A stretch of DNA of 41,519 nt, taken from NCBI GenBank assembly GCA_003696075.1, contig RFHH01000054.1, forward strand, positions 1-41,519, in the 5' to 3' direction. The notes under the pieces are model-generated. The model had not been told where the DNA came from and searched no databases. It was given only the letters and a program-made list of their open reading frames with translations. Numbering within the stretch: position 1 is the first letter of the stretch; each line of letters starts with the position of its first letter. A program made the translations under genes and the position numbers. Below, in pieces: positions 1 through 9,745 of the stretch. The stretch comes from Acidobacteriota bacterium (lineage in GTDB: Bacteria > Acidobacteriota > Polarisedimenticolia > J045).

Positions 1-191
1 GCCCGGCGCCAGCGGACCTTGACCCGCGCACCGGGCAGGAGAGCGCCGCCGAACCGGCGCTGCGACCGTGCGGCTGCGGGAGCGAGGGCGACGAGCCGCT
101 CCCCGGAGGCCGCCAGCAGGTGGACGACGCGGTCCGCCTCCCCCCTGACGGTCGTTGCGAGCACGATCGCCTCCGTCTCGCCGCGGGTCAC
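1..191 (-). CDS. recO: DNA repair protein RecO, N-terminal part (cut by window edge)
   Basis: The reverse strand from GTG 191 reads on open to the window edge (63 codons). It begins VTRGETEAIVL, continues with GEADRVVHLL, and then has RSQRRFGGALLPG. This is the usual RecO opening: TEAIVL, GE(A/S)DRVV, then a basic stretch ending in (R/S)RFGGAL before the OB fold. RecO loads RecA on SSB-coated DNA together with RecR. The GTG overlaps the mgtE stop in a GTGA junction, so recO is the next gene of the phoH-to-mgtE operon. The order era...recO is widespread in bacteria, here with mgtE between them. The C-terminal part, including the zinc-finger region, lies outside the window. The call rests on N-terminal motifs and on context. 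Confidence 0.85.
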   Translation of the reverse strand, partial: MTRGETEAIVLATTVRGEADRVVHLLAASGERLVALAPAAARSQRRFGGALLPGARVKVRWRR

Positions 192-1582
192 AGCACCGCG
201 AGAAGCGTGGTCGCGAGGCCGAGGAAAATCAGCGAGCCGACCACGTCGGTCGTTGTGGTGACGAACGGGGTCGTCGAGATCGCCGGATCGATGCCCAGCC
301 GGTGGAGAGCCAGGGGCAGCAGCGACCCGACGAGCGTCGCCACGGTCATCGACATCGCCAGGGAGCTCCCGACGACGATGGCGACCGGGAGGGCCCGGTC
401 CGCCGGCAGCCCCGACAGCCAGTGGAGGGTGGCGAAGCTCCCCGCCGCGAGCAGCAGTCCGTAGACCATGCCGAGGACGGCGGCCACGCCGATCTCCCTC
501 AAGAAGGACCGGAGCAGAACGCCCTCGTGGATCCGGCCGGTGGCCAGTCCGCGGATCACCACGATCGCGGTCTGGTTCCCCGCCGAACCCCCCATCCCGA
601 GGACGATCGGGATGAAGGCCGCCAGCCCGACGACCCGCTGCAGCGTGGGCTGGAAGCCGCTGATCACGAACGATGCCAGCATCCCGCCGCAGAAGGTCGC
701 CACGAGCCACGGAGAGCGGGTTCGGACCGACTTCCAGATCGACGGCTCGATCCGCTCCTCCTCGGAGGTCCCCGCCATCCGGAAGATGTCCTCGGTTGCC
801 TCCTCGCGAAGGACGTCGATCACGTCGTCGATCGTCACCATCCCCACCAGGCGCCCCTGATCGTCCAGGACCGGGATGGCGATCAGGTCGTACTTCGCCG
901 CGATGCGCGCGACCTCCTCCTGGTCGGTGTCGGTCCGGACGGTGATGAGGTCGGTGTTCATGATCTCGGACAGTCGCGTGTCCGGAGGATGGAGGAGCAG
1001 GTCCCGCAGCGAGAGCACGCCGACGAGGTGGTTCCGCTCGTCGACGACGTAGACGTAGAACGCCATCTCGACGCTGCCCCGCGTTTGGAGCTCGCGGATC
1101 GCCTCGGAGACGGTGTAGTGCTCGGGAAGCGAGAAGACCTCCGGCGTCATGATGCGGCCGGCGGTCTCCTCTTCGAAGATCAGGAGCTGCTCGACGCCCG
1201 CCTTCTCCTCGGGGCGCATCGCCTCGAGGATCGCCTTCGCCTCCTCCTCTTCCAGCTCGGTCAACAGGTCGGCGGCATCGTCGTCCGCGCACTGCTCGAG
1301 GAGGCGCGCCGCCGGCTGCGGGCCGAGGCGGCGAAGGAGCCCCGGTCCGCTGCCCGGCGCCAGCTCGACGAGAAACGCGGCGCCGAGTTCGGGATCCCGC
1401 TCCGCGAGCGCCCGGAACAGCGCCACCTGCTCCCGCTCCGTCATCTCCTCGTAGAGGGGAGCGAAATCCTGGGGACGCGTCTTCGCCAGCAGGTTGAGCA
1501 GGTGGGCGAAGGCGCCGCGCCGGAGGAACCGGCGGACCGACTCCAGAACGAGGATCTGCCGGCGATCGAGCGGTGCGGGCAC
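188..1582 (-). CDS. mgtE: Magnesium transporter MgtE
   Basis: 464 residues, normal for MgtE. An N-terminal helical MgtE_N domain (about 25-130) is followed by a CBS pair (about 140-260, with TAGRIMTPEVF and later DDVIDVLREEATEDI) and a five-helix membrane domain (about 285-464). The membrane part carries GMGGSAGNQTAIVVIRG and TTTTDVVGSLIFLGLA, which match the pore-lining family motifs. MgtE is a Mg2+ channel in the inner membrane that is gated by Mg2+ bound to the N and CBS domains. The GTG start is supported by a GGAGAGGGGAG ribosome site just upstream. The gene lies 74 nt downstream of era and overlaps recO by 4 nt. A -10-like box and a hairpin in the gap before it suggest its own promoter. 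Mg2+ supply placed among ribosome and RNA genes may be meaningful, but that is inference. Confidence 0.95.
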   Translation of the reverse strand: MPAPLDRRQILVLESVRRFLRRGAFAHLLNLLAKTRPQDFAPLYEEMTEREQVALFRALAERDPELGAAFLVELAPGSGPGLLRRLGPQPAARLLEQCADDDAADLLTELEEEEAKAILEAMRPEEKAGVEQLLIFEEETAGRIMTPEVFSLPEHYTVSEAIRELQTRGSVEMAFYVYVVDERNHLVGVLSLRDLLLHPPDTRLSEIMNTDLITVRTDTDQEEVARIAAKYDLIAIPVLDDQGRLVGMVTIDDVIDVLREEATEDIFRMAGTSEEERIEPSIWKSVRTRSPWLVATFCGGMLASFVISGFQPTLQRVVGLAAFIPIVLGMGGSAGNQTAIVVIRGLATGRIHEGVLLRSFLREIGVAAVLGMVYGLLLAAGSFATLHWLSGLPADRALPVAIVVGSSLAMSMTVATLVGSLLPLALHRLGIDPAISTTPFVTTTTDVVGSLIFLGLATTLLAVL

Positions 1583-1586
1583 GGAA

Positions 1587-1630
1587 CTCCCCTCTCCGCC
1601 GGCGAACTCGCCGGCAAGCCGGGCATTTTA
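1587..1630 (-). promoter_or_regulatory. Candidate mgtE promoter, leader hairpin and Shine-Dalgarno site
   Basis: Read on the minus strand: TAAAAT (1625-1630) fits a -10 box, with no good -35. It is followed about 7 nt later by the inverted repeat GCCGGCG-agtt-CGCCGGC (1598-1615), then by the purine-rich ribosome site (1587-1597) and GTG at 1582. The hairpin would sit at the very 5' end of a leader of about 36 nt and abuts the ribosome site. The same layout recurs at 8545-8605 and 26751-26790. Confidence 0.4.
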
Positions 1631-1656
1631 GCGCGAAACGCCGTGCCGGCCCGTCC

Positions 1657-2568
1657 TCAGCCGGGGTAGACGCCGATCTCTCGCAGCACGCCGATCCGGT
1701 CCCGCCAGGCTTCCCGCACCTTCACCCAGAGTTTCAGGAAGACGCGGCGCCCCGTCATGGCCTCCAGCTCCTTGCGGGCCTCGGTTCCCACCTCCTTCAG
1801 CATCCGGCCCCGGTGCCCGATCACGATCGCCTTCTGGGAGGGCCGCTCCACGTAGATCACCGCGTGGGCTTCCAGGAGGCCGTCCTCCCGCTCTCCCAGG
1901 TGCTCGACCGCCACCGCCACGGCGTGCGGCACTTCCTGGCGGAGGCGCTCGAATAGCTTCTCCCGCACCAGCTCCGCCACGATCGTCCGCTCGCGCTGGT
2001 CCGTGACGAAATCGGGGGGATACATCGGTTCGCCCGGCGGAAGCAGCGAGACGACCGTCTCGAGCAGGCGGTCCACGTTCTCCCCCGTGAGGGCCGAGAC
2101 CGGCACCGCCTCCCGGCAGCCCCACTCGCGCACGCCCTGCTCGATCAGCGGCAGCAGGCGTCCCTTGTTCATCCGGTCCAGCTTGTTCAGGACCAGCACC
2201 ACCGGCCGCTCCGGCGCCACCTTGCGCACTTCGTCGAGGACGCGGCGGTCCCCCGCCCCGACTCCGGCCGCCGCGTCGACCACCCAGAGCACCACGTCGG
2301 CGTCGCCGGCGGCCGACCGGGCCTGCTCCAGCATCAGCTCGCCGAGCTGGCGGCGAGGCCGGTGAAAGCCGGGGGCATCGACGAACGCCACCTGACCCGT
2401 CGGGAGCGTGCGGACGCCGAGGATCCGGTGGCGGGTCGTCTGCGGCACCGGGGAGACGATGGCCACCTTCCTCCCCACGAGGCGGTTCAGGAGCGTGCTC
2501 TTCCCGACGTTGGGACGACCCGCCAGCGCCGCGAATCCGAACCGCTTGCCCTGATCGCCGTCGCTCAC
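1657..2568 (-). CDS. era: GTPase Era, 16S rRNA maturation factor
   Basis: 303 residues, the usual Era size. It has the G1 motif GRPNVGKST (17-25), G3 DAPGF, G4 NKLD and G5 SALTGENV. A C-terminal KH domain follows with VIGHRGRMLKEVG and the closing KLWVKVREAWR signature. Era binds the 3' end of 16S rRNA and assists 30S assembly. The frame stays open far upstream, but the GTG at 2568 gives a GTGA overlap with the corC stop and places the G1 motif at the normal distance, so I chose it over upstream starts. The neighbours YbeY (16S 3'-end processing) and PhoH form a coherent rRNA maturation set. Confidence 0.96.
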   Translation of the reverse strand: MSDGDQGKRFGFAALAGRPNVGKSTLLNRLVGRKVAIVSPVPQTTRHRILGVRTLPTGQVAFVDAPGFHRPRRQLGELMLEQARSAAGDADVVLWVVDAAAGVGAGDRRVLDEVRKVAPERPVVLVLNKLDRMNKGRLLPLIEQGVREWGCREAVPVSALTGENVDRLLETVVSLLPPGEPMYPPDFVTDQRERTIVAELVREKLFERLRQEVPHAVAVAVEHLGEREDGLLEAHAVIYVERPSQKAIVIGHRGRMLKEVGTEARKELEAMTGRRVFLKLWVKVREAWRDRIGVLREIGVYPG

Positions 2569-3806
2569 TTGCCCGTCCCTTCCGCCGCCGGCCGGAGCCG
2601 AACGGCCGCGACCCGCCGCCCGTCCAGCCGGGCGACCTCGAGTTCGATCCCCCCGGCCAGCTTGGCACGATCCCCCAGCCGCGGCACCCGCCCCAGGCGG
2701 GAGAAGAGGAGGCCGCCGATCGTGTCCACCTCGTCCTCGGGAAGCTCGACACCGAGCCGCCGCTCCAGCTCGTCGATCGGCATCCGCCCGTCGACGAGCC
2801 ACTCCCCGCCCGGCTGCGGCTGCAGCGGCTCGCGGGCCGGTTCGTGCTCGTCCCTGATCTCCCCGACGATCTCCTCCACCAGATCCTCGATCGTGACGAT
2901 TCCGGCGGTGCCGCCGTACTCGTCCACGACGACCGCCATCTGCTGGCGCTCCCGCTGCAGCTCCCGGAGAAGCTCCAGGACCGGCTTGCTGGCCGGCACG
3001 AGCCGCACGGGGTGCATCAGATCGCGGGCGCGCACGTCGGGCCGCGGCGCGACGAGATGGGGAAGCACCTCCCGGAGCGAGACGATTCCCACGATCTTGT
3101 CCAGGTTCCCCTCGTACACCGGAAGTCGGGAGTGGCGCGAGGCGACGAGAGCCCGCCGGAGAGCGTCGATGTCCGCGTCGGCGGGGACCGCCTTGATCTC
3201 GGTCCTCGGCGTCATCACCTCGCGGACCACCTGGTCGCCGACGTCGACGATCTCGCGAAGGAGTTCGCTCTGCTCCCGTTCCAGCAGTCCTTCCTCCTCC
3301 GCGTCCCTGATGTACTCCTCGATCTGCTCCTCCCGCCGTTCCTCCTCCTCCACCCCCGTCTCGCCGCGCCGCCGGGCGGCGGCCAGCTCCCCGAGGCGCA
3401 CCACCGGCGCCACGAGCAGTCCGAGCGACTTGTCGACCGCCCGGAGCAGCGGGGAGGCGAGGCGAAGCACCCGTTCCGGGAAGGCGCGGGCCACGAGCGC
3501 CTCGGCCAGCCGCGCGCCGAGGACCACCGCGGCTCCGATCCCGGCCGCCTCGACGACACCCCGCGGCCAGCCTCCGCGCGCCGCGATCGCCGCCGCCATG
3601 AGCGCCAGCGCGACGTGCCGGAGGAGCTGGACGGCGACCCAGGTGCGCGAGCCGGGCGCGAGGTCACCGCCCACGCCGGCGGCCCCGAGCAGCCTGTGCG
3701 CGGCGTGCCGCCCCAGACCGAGGCGGGCGGCCGCCGCCAGTCCCAGCGCGACGTAGGCGGCGGCGCTCCCGGCGGCCACCCCGAGGGGCAGGGCGCCTCC
3801 GGTCAT
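2565..3806 (-). CDS. corC: CorC/HlyC-type CBS-domain membrane protein
   Basis: 413 residues. Hydrophobic N-terminal segments (about 1-125) are followed by a charged linker containing EEEERREEQIEEYIRDA. Then come two CBS motifs (REVMTPRTEIKAVP and the RDLMHPVRLVP region, with VDEYGGTAGIVTIEDLVEEI) and a C-terminal transporter-associated domain (DEVDTIGGLLFSRLGRVP). This is the CorC/TlyC/YfjD family linked to Mg2+ or Co2+ handling. The membrane part here is weakly conserved and lacks an obvious full DUF21 (CNNM) domain, so transport by itself is uncertain. The ATG at 3806 overlaps the ybeY stop (ATGA) and its own stop overlaps era (GTGA). The order ybeZ-ybeY-corC is classical. Confidence 0.9.
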   Translation of the reverse strand: MTGGALPLGVAAGSAAAYVALGLAAAARLGLGRHAAHRLLGAAGVGGDLAPGSRTWVAVQLLRHVALALMAAAIAARGGWPRGVVEAAGIGAAVVLGARLAEALVARAFPERVLRLASPLLRAVDKSLGLLVAPVVRLGELAAARRRGETGVEEEERREEQIEEYIRDAEEEGLLEREQSELLREIVDVGDQVVREVMTPRTEIKAVPADADIDALRRALVASRHSRLPVYEGNLDKIVGIVSLREVLPHLVAPRPDVRARDLMHPVRLVPASKPVLELLRELQRERQQMAVVVDEYGGTAGIVTIEDLVEEIVGEIRDEHEPAREPLQPQPGGEWLVDGRMPIDELERRLGVELPEDEVDTIGGLLFSRLGRVPRLGDRAKLAGGIELEVARLDGRRVAAVRLRPAAEGTGK

Positions 3807-4225
3807 CGCCGCCTCCGGCGAGCGCGGAGCCGGCGCCCGATTTCGCGTTCCGCCCGTTCCATCTCGCCGTCGTCCCGCTCGTGATCGAATCCCAGCAGGT
3901 GCAAAAGGCCGTGGATCGCGAGCGCCTCGAGATCGCGGGTCGCGGGGCGGCGCCCGCGGCCCGCCCGGCGCGCCGCCTCGGCGGGGCAGATGGCCAGATC
4001 GCCGAGGTAGCCGGCCGGCCCGTGCGCCGGGAAGGAGAGCACGTCGGTCGGGAGGTCCCGTCCCCGCCAGGTCCGATTGAGCCGCCGCATCTCTTCGGGA
4101 TCGGTCAGCTTGACCGTGACCGTCGCGCGGGGAAGGCCCAGGACTCGAGCCGCGCCGCGCACCCCTGCGGCGATCGCTGCGGCCGGCTCCCGCTGGTCTT
4201 CCTCCGAGACGATCTCGACCCTCAT
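3803..4225 (-). CDS. ybeY: Endoribonuclease YbeY, rRNA maturation factor
   Basis: 140 residues. The zinc-binding signature HGLLHLLGFDH (H-x3-H-x5-H) sits in the C-terminal third. It is preceded by LNRTWRGRDLPTDVLSFP and YLGDLAIC, both standard YbeY segments. YbeY is a single-strand-specific metallo-RNase needed for 16S 3' maturation and 70S quality control. The protein ends in a very basic run (RRLRARRRRR) that may help RNA binding. The ATG at 4225 lies 10 nt after the phoH stop, and its stop overlaps corC. Confidence 0.95.
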   Translation of the reverse strand: MRVEIVSEEDQREPAAAIAAGVRGAARVLGLPRATVTVKLTDPEEMRRLNRTWRGRDLPTDVLSFPAHGPAGYLGDLAICPAEAARRAGRGRRPATRDLEALAIHGLLHLLGFDHERDDGEMERAEREIGRRLRARRRRR

Positions 4226-4235
4226 CGGCCGGTGC

Positions 4236-5255
4236 TCACGCGGCGCCCTCCGGATCGTCCCGCTCCCCGCCCTCTCGGCCTCGCTCCGCGGCCTCGTGAC
4301 GCTCGTAGGCGCGGACGATCCGGCGCACCAGCTCGTGGCGGACCACGTCCCGCTTGTCGAAGTGGACGAACGCGATCCCCGGAATGCCCGCGACGATCCG
4401 GCGGGCGTGGATCAGCCCCGACTGCCGGCCCGGGGGAAGGTCGATCTGGGTGATGTCCCCCGTGACGATGGCACGGGAGCCTTCCCCGATCCGCGTCAGG
4501 AACATCTTCATCTGCTCCGGCGTCGTGTTCTGCGCCTCGTCGAGAATGATGAAGCTGTCGTTCAGCGTGCGGCCGCGCATGAACGCCAAGGGCGCCACCT
4601 CGACGATCCCTTGCTCGATCATCTTGGCGGCCCGCTCCCCCTCCCAGATGTCGAACAGGGCGTCGTAGAGCGGCCGGAGGTACGGATCGACCTTCTGCGC
4701 CAGGTCTCCCGGCAGGAACCCGAGCCGTTCGCCCGCCTCCACCGCCGGCCGGCAAAGGACGATCCGGCGCGTCTGCCGGCGCGCGAGCGCCTCGATCGCC
4801 ATCGCCACCGCCAGGTAGGTCTTGCCCGTTCCGGCGGGCCCGATGGCGAAGACGATGTCGTGGGACGCGATCGCCTCGAGGTACTCGCGCTGCCGGGGCG
4901 TGCGCGGGCGCACCGTCCGCCGCCCCGCTCCGGCGATGACGCTCGACTCGAGGACCTCGGCCAGGCGGACTTCGGGCTCCCGGCGGTACAGACGGCAGGC
5001 CTGGGCGACGTCGGGAGCGCGGAGCGTCGTTCCGCGAGCGGCCATCTCGGCGAGCTGGTTGAGGAAGGCCGCGCAGGCCGAGGATGGGGCCGGCTCCCCG
5101 AGGATCCGGACCTCCCCTTCGCGCGCCAGCAGCCGCACGCCGAAGGTCTTTTCGATCAGCCTGAGGTTGCCGTCGTAGTCGCCGACGACGGCGCGGAAGG
5201 CTTCGCGCGGAAAGCTGACACGGGGCCCGCGCGCGTCGGCCTTGGCGTCGCTCAC
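4236..5255 (-). CDS. phoH: PhoH-like ATPase (YbeZ)
   Basis: 339 residues, typical of the PhoH/YbeZ family. An N-terminal KH-like region (about 15-80) precedes the P-loop GPAGTGKTYLA (139-149). The Walker B and coupling region is FIILDEAQNTTPEQMK followed by the GDITQIDLP sensor segment. YbeZ is a cytoplasmic P-loop NTPase that partners YbeY and carries RNA helicase-like features. The start is a GTG (VSDAK). It leads an operon with ybeY, corC, era, mgtE and recO, and the best promoter candidate lies about 190 nt upstream at 5451-5479. Confidence 0.95.
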   Translation of the reverse strand: MSDAKADARGPRVSFPREAFRAVVGDYDGNLRLIEKTFGVRLLAREGEVRILGEPAPSSACAAFLNQLAEMAARGTTLRAPDVAQACRLYRREPEVRLAEVLESSVIAGAGRRTVRPRTPRQREYLEAIASHDIVFAIGPAGTGKTYLAVAMAIEALARRQTRRIVLCRPAVEAGERLGFLPGDLAQKVDPYLRPLYDALFDIWEGERAAKMIEQGIVEVAPLAFMRGRTLNDSFIILDEAQNTTPEQMKMFLTRIGEGSRAIVTGDITQIDLPPGRQSGLIHARRIVAGIPGIAFVHFDKRDVVRHELVRRIVRAYERHEAAERGREGGERDDPEGAA

Positions 5256-5490
5256 CGGCGGTGCGCCGCCGCGGCGGCGGGCGCGCGCCTCACGAGCGCG
5301 GGGCTCGGCGGCAGTCCGGATCCGATCCGGCGAGGCAGCTCGTGAGGACGTCGGGGGGATGGAATCGCGTCTGCGGTCACTGTCGCTCGAAGGCGGACCC
5401 CTCCGCCGGCCGGCCGCGAAACCGCTGCGCGGAACCGGCCTTTCGGGGGAAAGCTACCACCTGGCGCCGCGAGCGTCAATTCGCGGCGGG
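5256..5490 (-). other. phoH leader region, no convincing gene
   Basis: A 235-nt gap between the aspS stop and the phoH start. It holds the phoH promoter candidate and then a long GC-rich leader. The leader contains an inverted arrangement with CCGC-gca-GCGG inside flanking GGCCGG/CCGGCC blocks (about 5400-5435), which could form a hairpin near the transcript start. An 80-codon frame beginning at an ATG overlapping the aspS stop is open across it, but it has no recognisable features and runs through the promoter, so I do not call it a gene. Confidence 0.4.
5451..5479 (-). promoter_or_regulatory. Sigma-70-type promoter of the phoH operon
   Basis: On the minus strand TTGACG (5474-5479) and TAGCTT (5451-5456) are separated by exactly 17 nt. 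This is the best paired -35/-10 in the window. It lies just after the aspS stop, and the predicted start near 5444 gives a leader of about 190 nt ahead of phoH. It would separate the phoH-recO operon from hisS-aspS. Confidence 0.6.
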
Positions 5491-7258
<1,768 letters not shown>

Positions 7259-7269
<11 letters not shown>

Positions 7270-8539
7270 CGCCACCGTCCTTTCGGGTTCCGAGCAGCTT
7301 CGCGGCGAGCGCCGCCGGTTCCAGCGGCGCCTCCGTCTGCTCTCCGCTGTCGAGGTCCTTGAGGGTGACCCTCTCCCGGGCCAGCTCCTCCTCTCCGATC
7401 AGCACGGCGTAGCGGGCCCCGGAGCGGCCGGCGCGCTTCATCTGTCCGCCGAGCCCGTGGCCCGAGGTGTCCCACAGCACCGCCAGCCCGCGAGCGCGGA
7501 GCGACTGGACGTACCGGAAGGCACGGCGGCGCGCTTCCTCTCCCAGCGTCACCAGGTAGACGTCCGGGCGGCGGGCCGCCTCCTCCGAGTCGGCGCCGGC
7601 GGCGAGCAACAGGCGTTCGATCCCGGCGGCCCACCCGAGTCCCGGGACGTCGGGCCCGCCGAGCGCCGCGACGAGTCCGTCGTAGCGGCCGCCGCCGAGG
7701 ACGGCGTTCTGGGCCCCGAGCGCCGCGCTCCTGATCTCGAATGCGGTGCGAACGTAGTAGTCGAGACCGCGAACCAGCCGTGGATCGACGAGCGGTTCGA
7801 CACCGACCTGGCCGAGCGCGTCGACGACGGCCTCGAAGTGCCGGCGGCACGGTTCGCACAGGTGATCGAGCGCCCGCGGAAGGCCGTCGAGCGCCGCCTG
7901 GCAGCTCTCGTTCTTGCAGTCGAGCACGCGCAACGGATTCCTGTTCATCCGGTCGCGACAGTCCCGGCACAGCGCCGGGGCGCGTGCCTCGAGCGCCTCC
8001 AGCAGCGCGGCCCGGTAGCGCGGACGGCAGTCCCGGTCGCCGAGGCTGTTGACGTGGAGGCGGAACTCGCCGACGCCCGCCTGCCGCACGAACTCCGTCG
8101 CGAGCACGATCGCCTCGGCGTCGGCCTCCGGGGCGGGCTCGCCGAAAACCTCGATGCCCACCTGGTGGAACTGCCGGAGCCGCCCCTTCTGCGGCCGTTC
8201 CCGGCGGAAGGCCGGTCCGAGATAGTAAAGGCGTGTCAGGCCGCGCCGGTCCAGCCCGTGCTCGATGAACGCCCGGCAGACCGAGGCGGTGATTTCGGGC
8301 CTGAGGGAGACGCTCTCATCTCCCGCGAGGAAGGTGAACATCTCCTTTCCGACGATGTCGGTCGCCTCCCCCACCGAGCGGACGAAGAGCTCGGTCCGCT
8401 CGAGGTGCGGCGGGCGGATCTCCCGGAAACCGTACCGGTGCATCAGGCGGTGCACCCCCTGCTCGAGGCGCTGCCAGCGCTCCGTCTGGCCCGGAAGGAT
8501 GTCGTGGAACCCGCGCAGGCTCTGCAGTCGTCTGCCCAC
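7259..8539 (-). CDS. hisS: Histidine--tRNA ligase
   Basis: 426 residues, the usual HisRS length. It opens with LRGFHDILPGQ and has the motif 2 segment FRRERPQKGRLRQFHQ. The HisRS-specific LVRGLDYYVRTAFEI and GGGRYDGL follow, then the C-terminal anticodon-binding domain ending in GGQMKRAGRSGARYAVLIG. A Cys-rich segment (CRDCRDRMNRNPLRVLDC) is common in this family. The frame is open far upstream, but GTG 8539 has an ideal GGAGGC site 6 nt ahead and yields the family start. The gene leads the hisS-aspS pair. Its short leader begins with a perfect 9-bp hairpin. Confidence 0.96.
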
Positions 8540-8544
8540 GAGAC

Positions 8545-8605
8545 GCCTCCGCCCGCCGGGGTCCGGCGGGCGGGCCATTCTGCCACGCCTCCCTTCCGGG
8601 GTCAG
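8545..8605 (-). promoter_or_regulatory. hisS promoter, 5' hairpin and Shine-Dalgarno site
   Basis: On the minus strand CTGACC (8600-8605), a 17-nt gap and CAGAAT (8577-8582) form a plausible promoter with 4 of 6 matches in each box. The predicted start is near 8570. The inverted repeat GCCCGCCGG-acc-CCGGCGGGC (8551-8571) begins there and ends directly against the GGAGGC ribosome site (8545-8550). The leader would be about 31 nt, with a very stable 5'-terminal stem-loop. Confidence 0.5.
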
Positions 8606-8647
8606 ACGGCCGCGCCCGCGCGCCGCGTCCGCTATGCTCCCCCGCCG

Positions 8648-9745
8648 ATGCGACGCTCCTGGCTGATCGGTGCCTGCCTGATTCCCGCGGCCGCGGCGGC
8701 CGGGCCGCCCGCCCCGCACCTGGCGGTGCCGTTGCCGGCGGCGCCGGTGTCCGGTCCGCTGGCGATCCCCGGCGATCCTCCCGCGCTGCTGCTGTGGTAC
8801 GGGGACACGCTGGAAAAGCGCGAGGCGGCCACCGGCGAGCCCGTCTGGCGGATCCCGCTCGGGCCCGGAGGCCATCTGCAGTCCCGGGCGTTCGGCGAGG
8901 GCCGCTGCGGTCCCGCGGTGGGGTGGGCCGGTGTAAAGGACGGTGCCGCCGAGTTCCGGTCGATCTGCCTCGCGGACGGACGGATCGCGGCCCGGACCCC
9001 GCTCCCGCGCAGCCCGGTGGGCGCTCCTGTGCCGGTCCCCTCCCCGGACCGGCCGCTGCGCTGGTTCGTTCCGCTCGAGGGCGGGACGGTGGCCGAAATG
9101 GACGCCGAGGGCGGCGTCCGGGCCGTGCACGTCGTGGGCACCCCGCTGGTCCCTCCGCTCGTCGCCCTCCTGGGCGGGGCGGCCGCGTGGGTGGGCGATC
9201 CCCCGAGGCTGACGCCGCTCGAACGGCACCGGCGGCGCGGTCTTCCCGAGGGAGCCGATCCCCGCACCGCGGCGGTCGAGGGGGACTGTGTGGTCGCGGG
9301 CGCCGGGCGGGCGGCCGTCGCCTGGAGCTGCCGCCGCCGCCACGGCCGGATCCGGTGCCGGCGCCTCTGGCGGCAGCGCCTCGGCGCCGGGCTCACCGCA
9401 CCCCCGGTCATCGACGGCGGCCGCGTCCTCGTTCCGAGCCTCGACACGTTCCTCTACGGGTTCGCGCGCGACAACGGCCATCTCCTGTTCAGGTCCCGCG
9501 CCGAGCACCGCCTCGCGTCCCCCGGAGCCCTCTTCGACGGACGGATCGCCTTCACCCCCGCAGCCACCGCCGAGATCCTCGTCTTCGACCGGGGGGACGG
9601 GCGCCGCGTGGCGACCATCCGCGGCGAGCGGGGGGAGCTCTTCCTCACCCCGCCGGCTCCGGCGGGCGACCGCGTGTTCGTGGCCGTGCTGGCGTTCCCC
9701 GGGGAGAAGGTCGAGCTGCGCGGCTACCCCTTGCCGTCCGATTGA
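8648..9745 (+). CDS. Exported PQQ-type beta-propeller protein of unknown role
   Basis: 365 residues. It opens with MRRSWLIGACLIPAAAAAG, a Sec signal peptide. The Cys at 10 is too early for a convincing lipobox. The rest shows repeating blade-like segments: GDTLEKREAATGEPVWRIPL, PPVIDGGRVLVPSLDTFLYG, FARDNGHLLFR and AEILVFDRGDGRRVATIRG. These resemble the PQQ-like propeller repeats of BamB and quinoproteins. An odd basic loop, CRRRHGRIRC (228-237), could form a disulfide. A periplasmic scaffold role is the likeliest guess. The gene is divergent from hisS, with TATGCT at 8633-8638 only 9 nt before the ATG and no clear ribosome site, so it may be leaderless. Its 3' end overlaps the convergent DHH gene by 22 nt. 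Confidence 0.75.
   Translation: MRRSWLIGACLIPAAAAAGPPAPHLAVPLPAAPVSGPLAIPGDPPALLLWYGDTLEKREAATGEPVWRIPLGPGGHLQSRAFGEGRCGPAVGWAGVKDGAAEFRSICLADGRIAARTPLPRSPVGAPVPVPSPDRPLRWFVPLEGGTVAEMDAEGGVRAVHVVGTPLVPPLVALLGGAAAWVGDPPRLTPLERHRRRGLPEGADPRTAAVEGDCVVAGAGRAAVAWSCRRRHGRIRCRRLWRQRLGAGLTAPPVIDGGRVLVPSLDTFLYGFARDNGHLLFRSRAEHRLASPGALFDGRIAFTPAATAEILVFDRGDGRRVATIRGERGELFLTPPAPAGDRVFVAVLAFPGEKVELRGYPLPSD

Noticed and set aside
8633-8638. Lipoprotein reading of the propeller protein (Cys at residue 10)
   Set aside because: Cys 10 comes too early in the signal peptide and the preceding residues fit a lipobox poorly, so a cleavable Sec signal is preferred.
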